A DNA stretch of 58,382 bases. Origin: Okeania sp. SIO2C9. Its GTDB lineage: Bacteria; Cyanobacteriota; Cyanobacteriia; Cyanobacteriales; Microcoleaceae. The position numbers and the translations under genes were made by a program. The stretch spans positions 1 through 58,382 of the forward strand of contig NZ_JAAHGO010000055.1 of assembly GCF_010672455.1 (NCBI RefSeq), read 5' to 3'. Positions 31,308 to 41,455 of the stretch are shown in pieces. Numbering within the stretch: the first letter of the stretch is position 1; each line of letters opens with the position of its first letter. The notes below the pieces were generated by a model. It was not told where the DNA came from. It saw only the letters and a program-made list of their open reading frames with translations, and made no database searches.

Positions 31308-32021
31308 TCCTTACTTATGAATAATAGTGACGGTGAATCAAGAGAGTTTTTGCTAGGAAAAAATTATAGCCTAATATTTACAACTCATCTTTCAATAATT
31401 AATAATTAATAATTAACAATTACCTCTCCTTCAAAATAAGAGGATTGACGCTTAACGAATTTTTTTTCTTGTTTCTTCTTTAAAGGAAAGGCTTTAAACC
31501 TTAGTTATTGGGTAAAAATTATCTATATATTATATCAATTTTCAAAATAATCCTACAAAAAAAGACTGAAAATTCTGGAGAAAAAGAACTTATCTAATCC
31601 TATAAGCAACCTATTTAGATCGCTTTTTCTTCTTTTATCTTTTCTCTCATGGGTTTAATACCCTACTTTACAGCGGGTGCTTAAAATTGGTTGGGGTTAT
31701 AAGATACAAAGTGGCGTTTAGAAGACATCCCGGTCTAATTTTCCCTTCTGCCTTCTGCTTTCTTCAAGATTTGTTTATTACTTATTCCTAATTTTCTCTT
31801 ACTTCTTTATTAGTGATAGGTCTGGAGTTCTATACTTTTTGTCTGAGACTCATCTGGTAAATTACTTAAGCTTAATTATGATTTTCAAGAGTCTTTATAA
31901 AGTGCTACTAAACTAATTATTTTTTTTGTTGCAATCCAGCTTTTTTAGTTTAAATCTATATTTGATGCTAATATAAAATCTAAATATACACTAATCAAAT
32001 AATATTAAGGAGAATTGATTA

Positions 32022-32702
32022 ATGAGTGATTTTAAAGTAACACCACAAAAGGAACTAACTACTAGTCAAATGCTAGAGAGATACAATTTAGACGATGAAA
32101 TAACTCTAAAACGTTGGGCGCAATTACATGGTATTGACAATAACCGTGGTTACTACAATCCAGATGAAGTGGATCTAATAGATCATGTACATCATCATAT
32201 TTATAATCTTGGCATGAGTATTATCGATTATCAAAGTTTTATAGATCGTCGTCAAATTCCAACACAACAATTTACTCAGGAAAATGGTGAAAATATGATG
32301 GAAAATAATATTTATACAAATGTAAGTAATTCGGCAAAAAAACATCAAGGAACAGAAAATTTTGTTTGTAATGATTATGATGCAATAAATAAGACTTCAG
32401 AGGAAATTAATAATGAAGAGTATGCAACCATAGAGTTGTTAAAAAAGCAGTATTCTGAAGCAATTGATTTAATGGGAGAAAAAATAGCTGACCATTTTAT
32501 AGATGAATTAGATGTATCTGTAATGCGACATCTTATTAAGAAGGTAAAAGAGCGTCAAAGACTTAATGGTAAAGTTTCATCAAATCGTTTTCTGAAAACA
32601 ATTAAAGCTGTTTTACAGCCTCAAAATGGTAATTTTCTTGTTCCTAAAGATAATGAGGATGAATCTAGTATTGAACTAGAACAAAATCATCGACTTGGTT
32701 AG
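32022..32702 (+). CDS. Hypothetical protein, unknown function
   Basis: A 226-residue, Asn/Glu-rich soluble protein. The ATG at 32022 is preceded by a clear AAGGAG seven bases upstream, the best ribosome binding site in this part of the window, which supports a real gene. The N terminus (TTSQMLERYNLDDEITLKRW) looks helical and could carry a DNA-binding-like motif. The middle (about 90-130) is low-complexity. The C terminus (VMRHLIKKVKERQRLNGK) is basic and helical. I do not recognise a family, and there is no operon partner within 500 bases. Confidence 0.65.
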   Translation: MSDFKVTPQKELTTSQMLERYNLDDEITLKRWAQLHGIDNNRGYYNPDEVDLIDHVHHHIYNLGMSIIDYQSFIDRRQIPTQQFTQENGENMMENNIYTNVSNSAKKHQGTENFVCNDYDAINKTSEEINNEEYATIELLKKQYSEAIDLMGEKIADHFIDELDVSVMRHLIKKVKERQRLNGKVSSNRFLKTIKAVLQPQNGNFLVPKDNEDESSIELEQNHRLG

Positions 32703-33210
32703 TTAATTTGTTTAGCACTAGTGCAGAATGGCGGAAATAACTGACCAGTTACAAAATCCTAAAAGCCTTACCAATCAATACTTCTGACTTCTGAATTTTG
32801 ACTTCTTACTTCCGTGTAGCGGCACTAGTTTACTGTTATTGGGATGGGTTTTACATCAGGTTTTTTTTGAGGTTAGATTGAATCTTTTGTTAAACCTAAT
32901 ACTCCTCATAAATGCTAGGAATAGAGCATTATTCTAATAAATATAGTAATCTTATTGAAGATAGCAATCTTCTTCAATTTGTGAAATATTTTAGATTTTG
33001 AGGGAACTGGAAATAATCAAATTATTATGAATGATTTAGGATTCCTACAAATAGTAATTGATTAGATAAAAGCTGAGACTCTGGCTTAATGCTTCCTTGG
33101 TTAGGACTCCCCAACTTTAGTAAAATATGAAGGCTAAAATAGAAAAACTATAACTAGCTAGATACTTATAATTTTTTTTGTATTGCTATGAATTATAAAC
33201 TATAAAAAAA
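32703..33210. other. Spacer, no gene seen
   Basis: AT-rich spacer with a short perfect palindrome GCACTAGTGC at 32715-32724. It holds the upstream region of the TspO-like gene. Nothing coding is supported. Confidence 0.45.
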
Positions 33211-33693
33211 ATGATTAAATCTTGGATGATAATTGGTACGGTTACTTTCTTAATAGCATTCAGTAGTAGCATTTTTACGCCGTCTAGAGGTATCCAATGG
33301 TTTAGACATCTACAACGACCTTATTGGTTAACTTTTGAAAGAGCAATTCCCATCATTTGGACGATAATTTTTATTTGTGGTGCTTGGTCTGCATATATTA
33401 TCTGGGAACAGGAGTCAGGAACTCAAAAAACTTGGTTATTAATGGCATTATATTTATTGTTAGAAATTGTGACAATAGCCTATACACCTGTGATGTTTTG
33501 GATGCAAAATTTGAAGGTGGGAACAATTATTGGAGGAACAGGTTTTGTATTAAGTCTGATACTAATTTTGACTGTCTGGCAAATTAATAGTTGGGCTGGA
33601 ATATTATTATTACCTTATACATTTTGGAGTCCAATTGGTACTTATACTACTTGGGAAATGAATCGTATTAATTCTGAAAATCAGTTAGAGTAA
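33211..33693 (+). CDS. TspO/MBR-related membrane protein
   Basis: The 160-residue protein has five predicted transmembrane helices. The stretch FRHLQRPYWLTFERAIPIIW corresponds to the TspO loop where canonical members read KPSWTPPNWVFPIVW, and LLPYTFWSPIGTYTTWEM fits the last helix with its conserved W and N-terminal end. The PP of the canonical loop is absent, so this is a divergent member. TspO proteins bind tetrapyrroles and act in stress responses and porphyrin handling in photosynthetic bacteria. The role here is inferred. Confidence 0.75.
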   Translation: MIKSWMIIGTVTFLIAFSSSIFTPSRGIQWFRHLQRPYWLTFERAIPIIWTIIFICGAWSAYIIWEQESGTQKTWLLMALYLLLEIVTIAYTPVMFWMQNLKVGTIIGGTGFVLSLILILTVWQINSWAGILLLPYTFWSPIGTYTTWEMNRINSENQLE

Positions 33694-35354
33694 TTAATTT
33701 TTAGCTAAAGGGATGGCGAAGTCTCCTCGCCATATCCAATCGACTAAGAGAAAAGGGACTATTCTTGATGTCAAGCGTCCTTATTACAGAGGTAATGATA
33801 ACTGAAATGACCTTCCCGGGGCAGCATTAAAGTTACTCATTTTGTTTGTAGCGATCGCCAGAGAATGAAAGAATAGAATCAACGCTAAATTATCCTAAGA
33901 TTTTTTTGACTTCAAATAATAAATAATACCATTTTCAAAAAATACTGTAACAGTGCTTTATTCTGTTGTTAGGAGTTTTGAGATTAATACTGTAGCGACC
34001 TTTTTTGAATTTGGTATAAGTAGTTGATATAGACAACAATAATATCTCCTTGAACACGAGAATCACAAAATGTTTGATGGTTTGCTCTGACTAAATGATG
34101 AGAAAAACAGTCGAGGGATAGCGAGTTATCCTATCCCTCCGGTCTTGAATGGAACTTTATATCCAATCGACCAAGAGAAAATAAAAAAAATATTTTGACT
34201 TAATTCTTTTTTTTAAGTAGAGGTAATTGTTAAATATTTTATCCTGATTATTATCGTCATAAATATTTTCCTTTTGAAGAAAATTGTAGGTATAGCGTTT
34301 TTAAATGAGATGTCAAACAAGAGCTGGTTATTTACTAACAGTAAAAAGTCTAGCAAACCTTCTTAGCTATTGCCTCTTGCCTTTTACCTAAAAGTTGCCA
34401 GATTTTTTACGCAACTCAAATTAAATTACTATAGTAGATGCTAGGTTTTAGATTCAGTATTATTGGAAATTTAACTAGCTCTGGGCTAACAGTTTTCAGG
34501 CATAAATTTGGGTTTAAAGACCATTTAAAAGGGAATTTATCTCGGTTTCAGTATAAATTCAAGCTAAATTTTGACTGCTGAATTGCTGGACTCTTTTTAA
34601 CCCCAATCAATTGTAGATAATTAGCGTGATACTAAAGTTTTAAACAAGAGTTCCTCCACAATTAAAAAATTTAATAAAAATAGAAGCTACAAAAAAATTG
34701 AGGAATCAGGTTTATACTCAGAAGGAAAAATTTGGGTAAATTGTATAGTAATTCTATTTCAGTTGTGAATTTTTTTTGAATTTAGGTGACAGGGGTAAAA
34801 GTTTCATAATTTTTATATATCCTGAGATTTTATACAAACCATTTTGGATTGCTATATTTTGATGAAAAAGAAATTAATTAATAGCAGTAAAATAGCATTT
34901 ATTTTGGCAATTTATATTCTAAATATGAAATAGATGTATAACAGCTGAAGTAAAAGTTAGGACATATAAAAAGCTGAAAATTAAGATAACGCAAAATTTT
35001 CCTTCTATCCTAAATAACTAATCGCCTAGATAACTAAATCCCTTCTTCTTTTTTCCTTCTTCCTTCTGCTATATAGGGGTTCTCAAGTTACTGAAGTACA
35101 GTAATTTTTTTTATTTTATACTCCCTAAAAAAAATGAGTTTTATACCTCATCAGGATGGGAATTTCTATATTAACCTTTATTAATACTTCTACAAGATTA
35201 TCGATTAATTTTATCTACAACAATTGAAAACAGAATCAACAGATAGTTTATTTTGTCGGCTCGAGCGTAACAATTATCAGAAATTATCATAATTGCTATA
35301 GTGCTATCTTTGATATAAAATTATCAATGATAATTGATTTAGAGATTTATTTTT
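33694..35354. other. 1.7-kb non-coding spacer
   Basis: No gene is supported. It contains two copies of an ATATCCAATCGACYAAGAG word (33732-33750 and 34159-34177), also seen inverted at 4990-5010. A TGTAGCGACC...GAATTTGGTAT segment (about 33990-34017) resembles the right end of the MITE at 52990-53203. The last 150 bases should include the symporter promoter. Confidence 0.6.
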
Positions 35355-37136
35355 ATGGAAATAATTGATTACATAATTGTGATAATTTACTTAGTATTTA
35401 TTATGATTTTTGGTTTTTTTCTGCAAAGAAAAGCTTCCACAGGAATAGAGTCTTACTTTCTCGGAAATCGGAATTTACCTTGGTGGGTTTTGGGTGCTTC
35501 TGGTATGGCTTCTAATACTGACCTTGCAGGTACTATGATATTAACTGCTTTAGTTTATGCTTTGGGAACTAAGGGATTTTTTATTGAAATTAGGGGTGGA
35601 ATAGTATTATATTTAGGGTGTTTAATGACATTTATTGGAAAATGGAATCGTCGTGCTCAAGTAATGACTGTTGCTGAATGGATGCAGTTACGTTTTGGTA
35701 TGGGTCGAGAAGGAAATATTGCCAGAATTATTAGTGCAATTGCTAATATTATTTTTGCTATTGCTTCTATTAGTTATTTTGCTGTTGGAGGTGGCAAGTT
35801 TTTAGGAGATTTTTTGGGAATTGATGATGGAATTGCTGGGATTTTACTGATTTTATTAGCTTTAGTTTATACTGCTGTTAGTGGTTTTTATGGAGTAGTT
35901 TTGACAGATATTTTTCAAGGAATCTTGATTTTTGTGGCAATTTTATATATCTGTTTTATAGCTTTTCAAACTGTAAATCTACCAGAGACTTTTTCAATTT
36001 CCATTCCTGGTACGGAACAATTACAACAATGGAATTTGGCAGAATGGAGTAGTCTTACTCCACCAATAACTATTGATTTGCCAGGGGATTATAGTATTTT
36101 TAATTTGTTTGGTGGAGTGATGTTGTTTTATACTTTTAAAGTATTTCTCGAAGGTGCTGCTGGTGGGGGTGGTTATGTAGCTCAACGTTACTTTGCTGCA
36201 AAGAGCGATCGTGAGGCTGGGTTACTTTCTTTATTCTGGATTTTTTTATTATCATTTAGATGGCCTCTGGTTACTGCTTTTGCAGTATTAGGAATAGATT
36301 ATGGTCTGAAAAATCAGGTAATTTCTGACCCTGAATTAGTTTTACCTACTGTAATTGCTGAATATATTCCTGTAGGAATTAAGGGTTTATTAGTTGCTTG
36401 TTTTATTGCAGCAGCAATGTCAACTTTTGATTCTATTATTAATTCTAGTGCTGCATATTGGGTCAAAGATATTTATCAAGCTTACCTTAAACCTGAAGCT
36501 TCTAATCAAAAATTACTTACCCAAGGTCGTTTAGCGTCTATTGTCATTGTTGGTTTAGGGTTAATTTTTAGTTTTAATATTACGAATATTAATGATATCT
36601 GGGGATGGTTAACTTTAGGATTAGGAACTGGGCTGTTTATTCCTTTAGTATTGAGATGGTATTGGTGGAGATTTAATGGTTATGGGTTTGCCATTGGTAC
36701 TGGAGCGGGTTTGGTTGCTGCTATTTTGACAAAAGGGGTAATTTTACCTGTGGTGAATAATTCTCAAATTCAGGAATATGTTTTATTTTTGGTGCCGAGT
36801 ATTTGTTCTTTTTTAGGATGTATTTTGGGTACATTTTTGACTCCAGCAACTAACTTAGAAACGATTAATAATTTTTATCGGGTGACCAGACCTTTTGGCT
36901 TTTGGGGAGTAGTGAGGAAACAATTACCAACTAATATTCAGGCAAAAATTCAGGCAGAAAATCGACGAGATATTATGGGAGCTTTGATTGCTACTCCTTG
37001 GCAGTTGGTTTTATTTTTGATGGGAATTATGTTGATGATGAAGCAATGGGATAATTTTGGTATTTTATTACTAATATTTATTTTATTATCGATTGGATTG
37101 TATTTTACTTGGTTTAGGTATTTGGATAAAATATAG
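35355..37136 (+). CDS. Sodium/solute symporter (SSS/SSF family)
   Basis: The 593-residue protein has about 13 hydrophobic helices. The N terminus is extracytoplasmic and followed by the family-typical ESYFLGNRNLPWWVLGASGM segment, and VYTAVSGFYGVVLTDIFQG is the hallmark SSF motif in helix 6. Further features are AAAMSTFDSIINSSAAYWVK and a long C-terminal tail with two extra helices. Members couple Na+ entry to uptake of sugars, amino acids, proline or similar solutes; the substrate cannot be told from sequence. It stands alone, and the flanks are long spacers. Confidence 0.93.
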   Translation: MEIIDYIIVIIYLVFIMIFGFFLQRKASTGIESYFLGNRNLPWWVLGASGMASNTDLAGTMILTALVYALGTKGFFIEIRGGIVLYLGCLMTFIGKWNRRAQVMTVAEWMQLRFGMGREGNIARIISAIANIIFAIASISYFAVGGGKFLGDFLGIDDGIAGILLILLALVYTAVSGFYGVVLTDIFQGILIFVAILYICFIAFQTVNLPETFSISIPGTEQLQQWNLAEWSSLTPPITIDLPGDYSIFNLFGGVMLFYTFKVFLEGAAGGGGYVAQRYFAAKSDREAGLLSLFWIFLLSFRWPLVTAFAVLGIDYGLKNQVISDPELVLPTVIAEYIPVGIKGLLVACFIAAAMSTFDSIINSSAAYWVKDIYQAYLKPEASNQKLLTQGRLASIVIVGLGLIFSFNITNINDIWGWLTLGLGTGLFIPLVLRWYWWRFNGYGFAIGTGAGLVAAILTKGVILPVVNNSQIQEYVLFLVPSICSFLGCILGTFLTPATNLETINNFYRVTRPFGFWGVVRKQLPTNIQAKIQAENRRDIMGALIATPWQLVLFLMGIMLMMKQWDNFGILLLIFILLSIGLYFTWFRYLDKI

Positions 37137-38010
37137 ACTCAAGCTAATATGCTTTTATTTTGGGAATAATCTAAGATAATGGATGAAAGGAAGACCAGTT
37201 CTGGAAATAAATAGGGAATATACAGATGTTTTGGCATTATATAGTTATTTCGGTTTAGATTAAGACAAGGGTTTATTGGTTTGAAAGACTGTCAGCCGAA
37301 ACAGTGTTTAATTCTTATTTGAAATGACTATATATTCACAATTTAAATTTGCTATAACTGAACATTATTTTCTAAATTTTATATATCGCTCCTATCCTTT
37401 CTTTAGAGTGAGGTTTTAGGGATAAAGTTGAGGGCAAAATAATTATTTCATATCTATTTCCTAGTTGAAGGCATTTGAGATTTTTAATACTAAAATCAGG
37501 GAAACTTTATCTACCTAAATTCGCCTCAAGTTTTGAGATTTATTTCTAAAATAGTAAGACCAATTTTATGTGAAACTGCACAAAAAAACCAACTTCTATA
37601 AGTTATCAACCTCGATCTATAGTCAATTATTTATTCTTGAAACCTTAATTCTATGCAACCCAATCTTAAATTACTATTAAGTTATTTGAGAACTGTGCCA
37701 ATTACTAAGTAGCTGGGTTTAATTATCCATAAAATAGCGATAGAAATTCAAAACTTTAAAAATCAGGTTGAAAACTGCCTTATGGCTTCATTTTCATACT
37801 CTTCATTTTTTTGCGCAGCATGACAAACGGAAACGTTTATTTATCCCTACCTACTTAATTACCAACTTGAATTTTTTGTTTTGGAATTTTTAGTTATTTT
37901 TACATTTCTTATCAAAATCAGATTGTAAAAATACTTAATACTAATTGAGGCGAATTTTAGTTAAGCTGAAGATAACTCATTCATATATAACTCTAAATAG
38001 GTAAAAATAT
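37137..38010. other. Spacer with a 446-bp inverted-repeat unit
   Basis: There is no gene. Most of the spacer is the element at 37515-37960. A degenerate short dispersed repeat (TTTGCGCAGCA then ACAAACGGAAAC) lies at about 37808-37833. Confidence 0.55.
37515..37960. repeat. MITE-like unit with 12-bp perfect inverted ends
   Basis: AATTCGCCTCAA at 37518-37529 has its exact reverse complement TTGAGGCGAATT at 37945-37956. The outer bases extend the similarity (CTAAATTCGCC against the reverse complement of GGCGAATTTTAG). About 446 bp, with no coding frame. It ends some 50 bases before the next gene start. Confidence 0.55.
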
Positions 38011-38514
38011 ATGGCAACTATTTCTTCAAATCTGGAATCTAATCAAAAACGTTGGCAAACAATAGTTTGTTTAACTTTAGGTTTCTGGTTAAGTGCCTGC
38101 ATAATTTTAGACGTGGTAATTATGCCTAGTATGTATGCTTCTGGCATGATGAATACATCAGATTTTACAGCAGCAGGTTCAATAATGTTTTCCTTGTTTA
38201 ACCGACTTGAATTAATTTGTGCAAGCTTGGGTTTAACAGGTTTATTAGTATTAAGTGCCACACCAAATAATTTAATTAAAAATACTAAAACAGCAATTAT
38301 ATTTTCTATAGCATTGTTGGCGATCGCTTTAATTGATACTTACGGTTTAACTCCTCAAATGAGTGCTTTGGGTATAAATCTAAATCTGTTTGAGTCAGTT
38401 AAAGAAGTTCCTGTTACCATGAATCAAATGCATGGCGGTTACTGGTTATTAGAAGTAATTAAATTAGTTGTTGGCGGTACTTTACTTGGTTGGTGTTATC
38501 AACAAAAAAACTAA
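38011..38514 (+). CDS. Four-helix membrane protein, DUF4149-like
   Basis: The 167-residue protein has four hydrophobic helices. The first carries FWLSACIILDVVIMPSMY followed by a FNRLELICAS segment. This order (aromatic first helix with Asp and Pro, then FNRLE) resembles DUF4149/TMEM205-like proteins that are common in cyanobacteria and have no assigned function. The third helix ends in DTYGLTPQM and the fourth follows a MHGGYWLLE loop. It is single on the plus strand. Confidence 0.65.
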   Translation: MATISSNLESNQKRWQTIVCLTLGFWLSACIILDVVIMPSMYASGMMNTSDFTAAGSIMFSLFNRLELICASLGLTGLLVLSATPNNLIKNTKTAIIFSIALLAIALIDTYGLTPQMSALGINLNLFESVKEVPVTMNQMHGGYWLLEVIKLVVGGTLLGWCYQQKN

Positions 38515-38992
38515 TAATAAGGTAGTCGGTGAAAAAAGTAGGGTGGGTGAATTTTGGTTGAGATAAAATTAATCTCGATTAAGTTAATATTTGCCTACCC
38601 TACAATCTTAAAACACAACATATCTCTTTTCTTTTTCCTGTTCCCTAAAATCTAGAACTTTGTACCTCTCCAGTATAAATAATTGCTATAGCAATCATAT
38701 TTCAGTTGTAAAATTTTAGTGGTAATTAGGTAGGGAAGCTGCCGGATTGGCGACGTACAGAAGTCAGAATATAAAAGGATTTTGACCGGTATTAAATGTT
38801 ATTAAATATCTCATAAATCATTCGGTGATTACTATACATTAAAAATTCCCTCCAAATTTTGAAGGTGTTAACCAGTTTTGTCAGTTATAGGTTTTAAGGT
38901 AAGTAGTGCTACAGCTAACTTTAGTATAACAATCTCTTTAACCACAAATATAATAGATGTAGAAATATTTACTTTTATTTCTAGAAAGATTT
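38515..38992. other. Spacer, no gene seen
   Basis: AT-rich, with ATTGCTATAGCAATCATATT near 38682, a small palindromic word of the same TATAGCAATC type as the MITE ends at 4598-4714. Nothing coding. Confidence 0.45.
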
Positions 38993-39611
38993 ATGCCTTA
39001 CAGTAAATTCACCTTAGAGGAAGTCCTGACAAATTTTAATCTCAACGTGGTTGAAAACTTCGGTAAATTTAACCAATTACCAGAAGTTTCTCCCAGTAAA
39101 TTTATTCAAGAAGCTTTAGAACATTATCTACCATTAGCAGTGGCAGTCGCTTCAGAAAAAGCTCGTTTCCTGACGGAATGCTCCGCAAACATAATTTATT
39201 ATTGCACCGATATTAGCAGAAGTAAAAAAAATATCTAATAACCAGATAAGTTTATTTTCTGGCATTGAGTTTAATGTTAATCCAGAGTTAGGATTAAATG
39301 GTTTTTGTGACTTTATTATCAGTTTTTCAACGCAGCAAATAGTTCTAAAAGCACCAATAATAACTTTAGTAGAAGCTAAAAACGATAATCGGAGAAATTG
39401 TTTAGCTCAATGTATGGCAGAAATGGTTGCTGCTCAAATTTTTAATCAAAGCAAAAACAAAGAAATTCCCAAGATTTATGGAGTTGTTACTACTGGTACT
39501 GCTTGGCAATTTCTAGAGTTAGAAGCTCAAACAATAATCATAGATTTAGAGGAATATTCCGTCTATAACTTACCGAAGATTTTAGGAATATTAACCAGTT
39601 TTGTGAGTTAG
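38993..39611 (+). pseudogene. Nuclease-like hypothetical gene broken by a dispersed repeat
   Basis: The first reading frame (38993-39238) ends shortly after an insertion at 39165-39190. The second frame reads FIIAPILAEVKKISNNQISL and continues through GFCDFIIS, ITLVEAKNDNRRNCLAQCMA and GVVTTGTAWQFLEL to a stop at 39609-39611. Removing the repeat joins the two frames into a protein of about 200 residues. The D...EAK spacing looks like a PD-(D/E)XK nuclease core, but the family is a cyanobacterial conserved protein of unknown role. The gene is inactive as it stands. Confidence 0.8.
39165..39190 (-). repeat. Short dispersed repeat that disrupts a gene
   Basis: The reverse complement reads GTTTGCGGAGCATTCCG followed by TCAGGAAAC, a 26-bp member of the family at 17552-17575. 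It shifts the reading frame of the surrounding gene. Confidence 0.85.
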
Positions 39612-39874
39612 TATTTACAGAAAATTCCAAGTATGTGAGGTTGCACAAAATTAGGTGTTAGGTCTGAGGTACTAGGTTTTAGTTGTTGTAGCAATTTTAT
39701 ATGAGGTGGCACACAATTATGAAATTTATTCACTTGTCTATCTCGATCTACAGTCAACTCTGATTAAGATTAATATATTATTCTATGCAACTTCCTATGA
39801 ATTTGGTATAAAATCCAAAACTTGTGTCTCTCACAAAGAGTAAGAAACGCTGTAGTAATTAGTTAATTATAAAT

Positions 39875-40438
39875 CTAATATAACCAACCAAATAAATCTG
39901 CAACAGATAATTGCCAATTTGTTAATAAATTGAGGATGGGTAAATTATCATAATCATATCTAACTTCTGGTTGCTAGTTAGGTTGAAAAATCACTACAGA
40001 TTCATCTTCAGAATCTATTAACCAACCAAGCTGAGTACCATTATTTAGACAGAAAATAATTTTATTAATTAATTGATTAGGACTTTGGTCTGGCGAGAGA
40101 ATTTATATTACCCAATCTGGTGCTATTTCAAATCTATTTTAGATTCTGCCATTAGGTTTTATCGGAATAAGTTGCCATGCAAAAACTGAAATATCAGGAA
40201 CTATAGAACAACCGTTAAAAGTACATATTAATTCTGGCAATGCCATTACTAACTTTTGTGGTACACCTGCTTGATTAATAGCTGATGATAGGCAAGTTTG
40301 AATTGCACTATGTTCTCCTTGTGGCATTGGTTTTTGATAAATTTGATTGTTAAAATATTCACTTGCTGGTTTTGTTTCTGGCAGTTCTAGAAACTCTTCG
40401 AGAGTAATTTGTTTAGATGGTTTAACAGAGTTTAACAT
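39875..40438 (-). pseudogene. Uma2-family (DUF820) endonuclease-like pseudogene
   Basis: One continuous minus-strand frame from MLNSVKPSKQITLEEFLELP to LSVADLFGWLY has the layout of Uma2 proteins (PASEYFNNQIYQKPMPQGEH, IVPDISVFAW, APDWVIEILSPD-like region, LGWLIDSEDESVVIFQP). Three in-frame stops interrupt it, after NGRI, after APDWVI (where the acidic residue of the IEILSP motif is expected) and after VIFQPN. There is no frameshift. Uma2 proteins are restriction-endonuclease-fold proteins, very abundant in cyanobacteria. Confidence 0.85.
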
Positions 40439-40850
40439 AACAATTTTACCTCAATGGGAATTTTTACTTATTCATTCATTATATCTATTTTTTACTACCT
40501 ATTAATCTAGTATCATAATTAATTACAGCGCTTTTTATGATTATTAGACCACAAAGACGTTGCATGCAACGTCTCTACAAAGTTATCGTTTTTTTTATGT
40601 GTTTCATTGACCTGAAAACTGATGTAATTAGATTGAATATATAGTAATCGTAAGTAATTTGTGCAAAAAAACAGTAGGGGTTTGGTCTGCAAATTTTATT
40701 CGCACTTTGGTTGGGAAACTAAACCCCTACGATCAGATATTACAACCTATTTATAATTGCTATAGCAGTCGCTGTTACTGTTAGGAAACTTTCGCTCCTC
40801 TCAAATTTAATCACCGCAAGAATGTAGGGGCGAATGGCCATTCGCCCCTA
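40439..40850. other. Spacer with palindromes and a short inverted-repeat unit
   Basis: There is no gene. It contains the palindrome at 40555-40574, an inverted-repeat unit with GTAGGGGTTT/AAACCCCTAC ends (40674-40730), a TATAGCAGTCGC word and the palindrome starting at 40824. Confidence 0.5.
40555..40574. repeat. Perfect 20-bp palindrome
   Basis: AGACGTTGCATGCAACGTCT equals its own reverse complement. It is a word of a type common between genes in cyanobacterial genomes. It lies 117 bases upstream of the Uma2 pseudogene start. Confidence 0.85.
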
Positions 40851-40851
40851 C
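40824..40851. repeat. Perfect 28-bp palindrome (GGGGCGAATGGCCATTCGCCCC core)
   Basis: The 28 bases equal their reverse complement; the core half is GTAGGGGCGAATGG. A second version at 41379-41406 differs at one position in each arm, with pairing conserved. The last base overlaps the stop codon of the fragment at 40851-41321. Confidence 0.85.
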
Positions 40852-41321
40852 TAAATTATGAATTTATTCGATATGATATACTGCTTCAGCAAAGGTAAAA
40901 GAGTAAAATTATTTTCTTGTTTTTCTATTAGGGAACATCGCTGCAAAGATTTAATGATATTCAATAAATCTGAAAGTGGTATTTGTAAACTATCTAATAA
41001 ATTTGCAATAGCTATTGCTTCGGTTTTGGTTGCTAAGTGAGAGATTACTTGTTTTTCTAATTCTGATAAACGGGCAAACTCTTGATGTAATAATTCTTTG
41101 ATGTCTGCATCTAAAAATAGAGGGTCGTATTGAAATAATTCTGAGATATTTCCACTGAATAAGTCATTAATGGTTGTGGCAATTATATTTAACCAAGTCG
41201 GGTTGCCTTGATAAAAGTCAATCAATTTTTGCCATTGATTATCTATTTGTAAATCTTGGTCTTTGAGAATTTTTGTAGCTGCTTCTTTGTCTAAACATTT
41301 GAGGTGTAGTGAGCGTCGCAA
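40851..41321 (-). pseudogene. C-terminal fragment of a STAND/NB-ARC-like ATPase
   Basis: A 156-residue frame starting SLHLKCLDKEAATKIL near its N terminus, with YQGNPTWLNIIATTINDLF and then a winged-helix-like region LSELEKQVISHLATK. In cyanobacterial STAND proteins (NB-ARC with WD40 or similar) this segment follows the P-loop ATPase; here the P-loop half is missing and the only possible start is a TTG at 41321. It is therefore a truncated remnant. It is flanked by two matching palindromes. Confidence 0.7.
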
Positions 41322-41378
41322 TAACTTTATAGTTAGTGTTTATCCGAACATAATAATCCCTGGAAACTCATATAATGG

Positions 41379-41406
41379 GTAGGAGCGAATGGCCATTCGC
41401 TCCTAC
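41379..41406. repeat. Perfect 28-bp palindrome, covarying partner of the one at 40824
   Basis: Half-site GTAGGAGCGAATGG with an exactly complementary second half. Compared with 40824-40851, G is replaced by A in one arm and C by T in the other, keeping the pairing. Confidence 0.85.
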
Positions 41407-41455
41407 AGAATTTTAGTTGCGACGTGAGGTTGATAAATAGACAATTTCAAATATT

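Larger units (their letters stand above)
31000..32021. other. 1-kb repeat-rich spacer
   Basis: There is no gene. It contains two short dispersed repeats (31108-31131 inverted and 31284-31307), a degenerate IS right-end word (AGGCTTTAAACC near 31489) and one copy (about 31690-31725) of a dispersed sequence with GGGGTTATAAGATAC that recurs at about 43500-43535. The 3' end carries the leader of the next gene, with AAGGAG at 32009-32014. Confidence 0.6.
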
